Assembly (NCBI GenBank): GCA_025451135.1
Contig: JANWKW010000034.1
Coordinates: 1-9,173, forward strand
DNA length: 9,173 nucleotides
Origin: Vulcanimicrobiia bacterium
GTDB taxonomy: Bacteria > Vulcanimicrobiota > Vulcanimicrobiia > Vulcanimicrobiales > Vulcanimicrobiaceae
Reading direction: 5' to 3'
The position numbers and the translations under genes are program-made. The notes beneath the pieces were generated by a model. That model ran no database searches and had not been told where the DNA came from. It saw only the letters and a program-made list of their open reading frames with translations. This document shows positions 5,207 to 9,173 of the stretch, one piece after another. Each line of letters starts with the position of its first letter. Position 1 is the stretch's first letter.

Positions 5207-5665
5207 GTGCTTCGTCGACTCTGTCTGAGCGTCGCGCTCGTCGCCTTCGCCGCGCCGCTCGCGGCCAACGCGCAATCGGTGATCCCCGATCACGTGAACA
5301 TCCATAACGGCTTCATCGAAGTGCGAAATGAAGTCGTCCTCAAGAACGGCGCTACCTCCGGCGGGACCCCGCTGCTGCTGACATACGGCGGCGGTACCAT
5401 CGAGCGCTCGCAGACCACGCCTGGGGGGACGACCTTCCTCAACGTCTGCTGCATCGCCGCCGGAAGTCTCTACAAAGTCCACTACGGCGGACGCGCGAAC
5501 GTCGAAGCGACGGTGCGCCCGCAGTTGTGCAACGTACGGGGAATCCCGTTCGGATATGCGGTCGTGGTCTTCACGGGGTCCATCACCTACGACTCGAAGA
5601 CGCACGGTTTCGACGTCCAGATCGAGCCGCACGTCCCACCCGTGAGCTGCCCCGTCGCACGCTGA
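5207..5665 (+). CDS. Secreted cysteine-containing protein, unrecognised
   Basis: A 152-residue protein with an N-terminal Sec signal: LRR, a hydrophobic core from about residue 6 to 20, and cleavage ANA|QS after residue 22. The mature chain has four cysteines, C81-C82, C108 and C148, enough for two disulfides after export, and looks beta-rich (FIEVRNEVVLKNGATSGG, TPLLLTYGGGT, AVVVFTGSITYDS). I do not recognise a family. GTG 5207-5209 is chosen because an excellent AGGAGG (5196-5201) lies 5 nt before it and the signal peptide starts there; an in-frame ATG at 5135 would add 24 non-signal residues. It is transcribed away from the VOC gene and followed after 15 nt by the CPFC protein. It is probably periplasmic, extracellular or envelope-associated. 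Confidence 0.82.
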   Translation: MLRRLCLSVALVAFAAPLAANAQSVIPDHVNIHNGFIEVRNEVVLKNGATSGGTPLLLTYGGGTIERSQTTPGGTTFLNVCCIAAGSLYKVHYGGRANVEATVRPQLCNVRGIPFGYAVVVFTGSITYDSKTHGFDVQIEPHVPPVSCPVAR

Positions 5666-5680
5666 CCGCGCTTCTCACGC

Positions 5681-5896
5681 ATGTTCGGAAGTTGTTGCGA
5701 TGGTCTCCGTGCCGCGATCGAAGACGTCCCGGAGTCGTTCTTCCGGGTTGAGGACAGTATCGGCGTCTTTTTCCTCGCGGTCGGATACGCGCCAACGGAG
5801 AACGGTCCGGCGTTCTTCGATCAAGCGGTGCTCTTCTGCCCGTTTTGCGGGACACCACTACAAACAAGGGAAGAGATCGCGGCGAAAGCCGGCTAA
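5681..5896 (+). CDS. 71-aa protein with CPFC zinc-ribbon-like end
   Basis: A small cytoplasmic-looking protein: MFGSCCDGLRAAIEDVPESF, then a hydrophobic stretch VFFLAVGYAPTENGPAFFDQAV, ending LFCPFCGTPLQTREEIAAKAG. C5-C6 near the start and C53-x2-C56 near the end could together bind one zinc; the CPFCGTxLQT ending recalls short zinc-ribbon proteins, but I cannot name a family. The region between the Cys pairs is too rich in turns and acidic residues for a confident membrane span. No SD is visible before ATG 5681, which lies 15 nt after the upstream stop; reinitiation or a leaderless transcript is possible. The composition of the product, with a structured Cys pattern, argues that it is real. 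Confidence 0.72.
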   Translation: MFGSCCDGLRAAIEDVPESFFRVEDSIGVFFLAVGYAPTENGPAFFDQAVLFCPFCGTPLQTREEIAAKAG

Positions 5897-5900
5897 AGCG

Positions 5901-5945
5901 CCGGTCCCTCGACTACGGCGCCACGCGCCTACGCTCGGGATGACA
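5901..5945 (-). repeat. REP-like intergenic repeat (candidate)
   Basis: Read on the minus strand, this stretch begins GTCATCCCGAGCGTAG and ends CGTAGTCGAGGGAC, with a GGCGC/GCGCC stem (5917-5921 and 5925-5929, CAC loop) in the centre. The ends resemble the GTCATCCTGAGCG...CGAAGGATC type of dispersed intergenic repeat that I recall from many environmental bacterial genomes. Only one copy is in the window, so its repetitive nature is inferred from resemblance. It fills most of the gap between the CPFC gene and the tRNA hairpin. Confidence 0.4.
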
Positions 5946-5946
5946 G

Positions 5947-5975
5947 AGGGCGAGCCCTCAACGACGGCTCGCCCT
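5947..5975 (-). terminator. Strong hairpin just downstream of tRNA-Leu
   Basis: A perfect 10-bp stem (AGGGCGAGCC with GGCTCGCCCT) and a 9-nt loop lie 8 nt beyond the tRNA 3' end. No U-run follows on the minus strand (CTGTCATCCC), so it is either a non-canonical terminator or an RNA-stabilising or processing structure. It also lies in the convergent gap with the plus-strand CPFC gene and could serve both directions. Confidence 0.5.
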
Positions 5976-5983
5976 AGGCAGCA

Positions 5984-6065
5984 TAGGATGGCCGGGGATC
6001 GAACCCGGAAGCCTTTCGGCAACGGATTTTAAGTCCGTCGTGTATACCAGTTCCACCACCATCCC
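5984..6065 (-). tRNA. tRNA-Leu (anticodon UAA)
   Basis: The minus strand folds into a class II tRNA of 82 nt. The acceptor stem GGGATGG pairs with CCATCCT (one G-U at the first pair), and the discriminator base is A. The D-arm has a GTG/CAC stem and a GGTATA loop; the anticodon stem ACGGA/TCCGT encloses CTTAAAA, giving anticodon UAA; the long variable arm is GCC-GAAA-GGC; the T-arm is CCGGG-TTCGATC-CCCGG. Anticodon, A73 and the extra arm all fit leucine. CCA is not encoded. It starts 7 nt after the DUF2630 stop on the same strand, with no room for its own promoter except inside that gene. Confidence 0.97.
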
Positions 6066-6072
6066 GGGTGGG

Positions 6073-6324
6073 CTATTGCTGGTAGTGTTCGACGATGTCG
6101 GCCGGGCGCATGCTGGTGTCGTCGGGGTCCTGGCCGGCGTCGCGCCGGGCGCGGCGTTGGCGTAAGAGATCCCAGAAGCGGTCGAGCTGGACCTCGATCG
6201 TGGCGAGGCGGTCCGCGTCGGCTTGCAGCAGCACGGCCGTCTCCTCGCGGCCGCGCAGGTCGTGCTCCTCCTCGACGAGCGCGTTGATGTGGTCGAGGAT
6301 CTCCTGGTCTTTCGGATCTTTCAT
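6073..6324 (-). CDS. DUF2630 family protein
   Basis: An 83-residue, strongly helical charged protein matching my memory of DUF2630: ILDHINALVEEEHDLR (9-24), IEVQLDRFWDLLRQRRARRDAG (43-64), then QDPDDTSMRPADIVEHY. Family function is unknown; heptad-like leucines suggest a small helical-hairpin or coiled-coil protein in the cytoplasm. ATG 6324-6322 has a GGGGGA ribosome site (6341-6336) about 11 nt upstream that overlaps the last codons of the S9 peptidase gene; the intergenic gap is 7 nt. It is followed 7 nt later by tRNA-Leu. It is therefore a middle member of an apparent peptidase-DUF2630-tRNA transcript. Confidence 0.92.
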   Translation of the reverse strand: MKDPKDQEILDHINALVEEEHDLRGREETAVLLQADADRLATIEVQLDRFWDLLRQRRARRDAGQDPDDTSMRPADIVEHYQQ

Positions 6325-6331
6325 GGTGCGT

Positions 6332-8413
6332 CTATTCCCCCAGATGGGCCAGCAAGAACCCCAATCCGCCGCCGAACATACGCAGCGAGTCGCGGTAGGC
6401 GAGCGTCATCTCGTGCGTCTCGTTCGGAAAGACCGCGGTCTGCACCTCGACGCCCTTGGCGCGCAGGCGCAGCGCCAGGTCCTCGCCCTGCGAGAACGGG
6501 ACGTTGCGATCGTCGTCGCCTTGCGCGAGGAAGACCGGCGAGGTCCAACTCCCGATGGCGGCGGCCGGCGAGGCGTCGTAGGCGATCTTGCGCTCCGCGG
6601 GCGTGCCGACCGGGCGGCCGTAATCACTGTCCATGATGGTCGCCCAATTGTGGACGCCGGCCATGTCGAATCCGGCCTTGAAGATATCGGAATGGCGCGC
6701 TAGGCCGAGGGCGGTGAGGTAGCCGCCGTAGGAGAGCCCGTAGATGCCGACGCGCTTGGGATCGACGTCCGAACGCGAGAGCAGGTAGCGCGTGCCGCCC
6801 ATCAGGTCGAGGTACTCGCTGCCGCCGCGCTCGCCTTTCTTCTTGGCCTCGCGGAAGTCGTGGCCGTACATGATCCCGCCGCGGTAGTTGATCGAGACGA
6901 CCACGCAGCCGCGATTGGCGAGGTACTGGTTCGTCTCGTAGAGATTCGCGTAGGCCTCCATGTAGTGGAAGCCGGGCAGCATCTGGCGCTCCGAGCCGCC
7001 GTGCGTGAAGATCACGCCGCAATGCTTGGCCTTGCCGTCGTTCGGCACGAAGACCTGGCCGTGCAGCAGCAGACCGTCGGTCGAGCGGAACGTCACGAGC
7101 TGCGGACGGACGACGTCGTCGGCTGGGAACGAGCCCGAGTTCGGGCCGAGCGACGCAGTCGCACCGCCGGCCGAGCGCGTCATCACCGTCGGAACGGTCT
7201 TCCAACCCGCATCCACGTACGCGATACCGCCGCCGGCCAACGCCGCCGGGAACCATTGGTCGGACGTCCCGGCCGTCAGCTGCCGCGGCACGCCGTTCGC
7301 GCCGACGCTCCAGATGTGGCGCCGGTCGATATCGCCTTCGTTGGTCGCGTACACGATTCGCGTGCCGTCGACCGATTCGACCGCGCTCTCCGCCTCGAAG
7401 TTGCCGCGCATCAGCGGGCGCGCCGCCCCGCCCGACGCCGGGATGGCCCACAGCTGGCGCCAGCCGCTGCGCTCGGACGGGAACACGATGCTGTCGTCGG
7501 CGAGCCAGAAGAGCTGATCGTTGGCGTCGAGATTGTAGAAATCTTGACCCCGGCCGAGCGGCGCGCGATAGATCCGATGGGCGTCGCCGGTCGCGGCGTC
7601 GGCGACCCAGATCTCCCAGGGCGCTTCGCGGACGTCGACGTACGGGTCGGTCTCTTCGCGATCGCCGGGCAGCCGCAGGAAGGCGACGCGCTTGCCGTCG
7701 CGCGACCACGCCGGCGCATAGTCCTGCGCGAACGCGGGCGTCGCGTACACGTAGCTCTTGGCGGCGAAATCGTAGATGACGATGAAGCCGTGGTCGCCGC
7801 GACCGTTGGAGAACGCGAGCTTCGAGCCGTCCGGCGAGAAGCGTTCGTCGCCGATGCCGCCGCGGATCGAGAGCAGCTCGACCGGCTTGCCGAGCGATTT
7901 CAGCGTCGCGCCGTCCCAGGCCAGATCCACGCTCATCAAGCGTCCGTGCGACGCGTAGACCAGCCGGGAGCCGTCGGGCGAGAGGTACGGCGAGTTGCCG
8001 ACCCCGACCGAGAGCGGCGCGCCGCCGTGCGTGTCGGCGACCCAGATCATCCGCTCCGGCGGGATCGGAAACGACCGCGGATTCGCGACCGCGCCCTCCC
8101 GGTTGTAGCCGCCGCCGCGCACGTACGTGAGCGCTCCCCCGTCGCGCGAGAACGCGAGCGCGCCGATCTCCTCGCCGTCGTCGGTATCGAAGGCGGTCAC
8201 CCGCCCGACCTTGCCGTCGCGCGCGACGTAGACGTTGCGCAGACCGCGTTCGTGGGCGATGTAGGCGACGGTCGTACCGTCGGGCGACGCATCCACTTCG
8301 TCGATGTACGGCGCCGAGAGGACGGCATCGAGCGAGAAATGCGATGCGGGCGCCGTCGCGCCGAGCATCGTGAACGAAGCGATGAGTGCGAGAGTCACCC
8401 GGCGCAAGGACAT
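6332..8413 (-). CDS. Secreted S9 family serine peptidase (dipeptidyl/acylaminoacyl peptidase type)
   Basis: A 693-residue prolyl-oligopeptidase-family enzyme. A signal peptide (about 1-24, hydrophobic LALIASFTMLG) predicts export to the periplasm or beyond. Residues about 30-430 form an N-terminal beta-propeller with repeated WD/TolB-like segments such as SPDGTTVAYIA, SPDGSRLVYAS and SPDGSKLAFSN. The C-terminal alpha/beta-hydrolase domain (about 435-693) contains the oxyanion region THGGSE, the nucleophile S561 in YGLSYGGY, D635 in QGDDDRNVP and H667 in PNETHEM, a complete triad in the usual order. It would cleave short peptides, possibly dipeptides or N-blocked peptides. ATG 8413-8411 has a near-perfect AGGAGG at 8424-8419, 5 nt upstream. 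It follows the Ppx/GppA gene by 13 nt and precedes DUF2630 by 7 nt. Confidence 0.95.
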   Translation of the reverse strand: MSLRRVTLALIASFTMLGATAPASHFSLDAVLSAPYIDEVDASPDGTTVAYIAHERGLRNVYVARDGKVGRVTAFDTDDGEEIGALAFSRDGGALTYVRGGGYNREGAVANPRSFPIPPERMIWVADTHGGAPLSVGVGNSPYLSPDGSRLVYASHGRLMSVDLAWDGATLKSLGKPVELLSIRGGIGDERFSPDGSKLAFSNGRGDHGFIVIYDFAAKSYVYATPAFAQDYAPAWSRDGKRVAFLRLPGDREETDPYVDVREAPWEIWVADAATGDAHRIYRAPLGRGQDFYNLDANDQLFWLADDSIVFPSERSGWRQLWAIPASGGAARPLMRGNFEAESAVESVDGTRIVYATNEGDIDRRHIWSVGANGVPRQLTAGTSDQWFPAALAGGGIAYVDAGWKTVPTVMTRSAGGATASLGPNSGSFPADDVVRPQLVTFRSTDGLLLHGQVFVPNDGKAKHCGVIFTHGGSERQMLPGFHYMEAYANLYETNQYLANRGCVVVSINYRGGIMYGHDFREAKKKGERGGSEYLDLMGGTRYLLSRSDVDPKRVGIYGLSYGGYLTALGLARHSDIFKAGFDMAGVHNWATIMDSDYGRPVGTPAERKIAYDASPAAAIGSWTSPVFLAQGDDDRNVPFSQGEDLALRLRAKGVEVQTAVFPNETHEMTLAYRDSLRMFGGGLGFLLAHLGE

Positions 8414-8426
8414 GCGAGCCTCCTAG

Positions 8427-9173
8427 TCAGGACGTTACGAGGCCGCCTTCGCGCCGGATCAGGAGATATCCCATAAGCAGATCGGACGAGGTCGCGGTCG
8501 CGCGATCGAGGCCGGTCGCCTCGAAGACGGCGTCGAGCACGATCAGTCCGGCAGGCAAGATATCGGCACGCTGGGGGTTCATCCCGGGCAGCTCGCGGCG
8601 TCGTTCGAGCGTCATCGCGCACAGCCGCGCGAGCGTCGCGAGCACGTCCGCGCGCGCGATCGCGGCGGTCACGAACGGCGTCCGGTCGCCGCGCAGCAGC
8701 GAGGCCGCGGTGGTCGCGCTCCCGCCGACCAGCGCCAGACGTTCGATCGCGGGGAACTCGCGCATCGGCGCGAGCAGACCGCGCGCGATCTCTTTCGCGC
8801 GCGCTAGTACGGGCGCTTCGACCGCGCCGGTTTCGCCCGACAGCCCCGGGCAGGTCTCGGTCAACCGCACCGCGCCGATCTCGCACGACGCGACCCGCTC
8901 GGGAAACGTCCCGCTCCCGACCGCGTACTCGGTGCTCCCGCCGCCCGTGTCGACCACGCCGGTGTTTCTCGACGACGGCGGCAGTGCCGAGATCGCGCCG
9001 CGATAGGATGCGAGGCCCTCTTCGTCGCCGGTCAGCACGTGCAGCTGCGTGCCCAGGATCTTCTCGACCTTGGCCGCGAACGCGGCCCCGTTGTCCGCGC
9101 GGCGGACGGCGCTGGTCGCGATCGCGACGACGTCGCGGGTCCGGCCGCGCAGCGATCGCGCGTGGCTCTGCAC
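8427..9173 (-). CDS. Ppx/GppA family phosphatase, C-terminal 248 residues
   Basis: An exopolyphosphatase or pppGpp phosphohydrolase of the short ASKHA-fold type, truncated at its N-terminus by the right edge; some 60-85 residues, including the first phosphate-binding DxGSN motif, lie outside. Visible family motifs, numbered from the window edge, are IATSAVRRADNG (18-29), the LTGDEEGLASYRG segment (47-59), the second phosphate motif VVDTGGGSTEY (73-83), LVGGSATT (148-155) and the segment NPQRADILPAGL (199-210). The GTG at the extreme edge is probably internal, not the true start. The enzyme would hydrolyse polyphosphate or the stringent-response nucleotide pppGpp; which one cannot be decided. 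Its stop is 13 nt before the S9 peptidase, so the two are probably co-transcribed. Confidence 0.93.
   Translation of the reverse strand: MQSHARSLRGRTRDVVAIATSAVRRADNGAAFAAKVEKILGTQLHVLTGDEEGLASYRGAISALPPSSRNTGVVDTGGGSTEYAVGSGTFPERVASCEIGAVRLTETCPGLSGETGAVEAPVLARAKEIARGLLAPMREFPAIERLALVGGSATTAASLLRGDRTPFVTAAIARADVLATLARLCAMTLERRRELPGMNPQRADILPAGLIVLDAVFEATGLDRATATSSDLLMGYLLIRREGGLVTS

Noticed and set aside
6860..8476. 538-codon open frame on the plus strand opposite the S9 peptidase
   Set aside because: The product is an Arg/Val/Asp-rich low-complexity chain with no motifs, whereas the opposite strand encodes a complete peptidase with catalytic triad. It is a GC-bias antisense frame.

Overview
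The window is about 9.2 kb of GC-rich, gene-dense bacterial chromosome with short intergenic gaps, weak or absent Shine-Dalgarno (SD) sequences at some starts, frequent GTG starts, and long antisense open frames caused by the GC bias. The genes (Ppx/GppA phosphatase, S9 peptidase, DUF2630, DUF3175, bacterial topoisomerase IB, YqjM-type flavin reductase, EtfB, VOC proteins) suit a free-living, probably aerobic soil or environmental bacterium. The mix and several orphan secreted proteins remind me of poorly cultured high-GC phyla such as Eremiobacterota, but this is an impression and not a demonstrated assignment. I see no phage, IS element, CRISPR array or plasmid function.

Left part (1-1914). 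On the minus strand lie a DUF3175 gene, a 52-residue Cys/His protein 3 nt downstream of it, a short terminator-like hairpin, and the first 89 codons of etfB, which runs off the left edge. Divergent from DUF3175 is a complete plus-strand topoisomerase IB gene with all five expected active-site residues. The 60-nt divergent spacer carries a 17-bp palindrome.

Middle (1911-5896). The minus strand reads VOC protein with acidic tail, then HAD phosphatase, then OYE/YqjM-type flavin oxidoreductase (overlapping the HAD gene by 11 nt), then a small secreted protein whose stop overlaps the topoisomerase stop. Divergent from the first VOC gene, across only 37 nt, is a second VOC gene on the plus strand, followed by another small secreted protein and a 71-residue CPFC protein. 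The VOC-HAD-OYE set looks like small-molecule or stress metabolism, but no pathway can be named.

Right part (5897-9173). An intergenic repeat-like stretch and a strong hairpin precede, on the minus strand, a head-to-tail set in transcription order: Ppx/GppA phosphatase (truncated by the right edge), secreted S9 peptidase (13-nt gap), DUF2630 protein (7-nt gap) and tRNA-Leu(UAA) (7-nt gap). The tRNA therefore looks like the last element of a protein-coding transcript, ended by the hairpin.

Most of the window is ordinary housekeeping or accessory sequence. The parts most worth a second look are the VOC gene with an apparent internal leaderless promoter and start, the protein-tRNA array, the divergent palindrome, and the unrecognised small Cys/His and secreted proteins.
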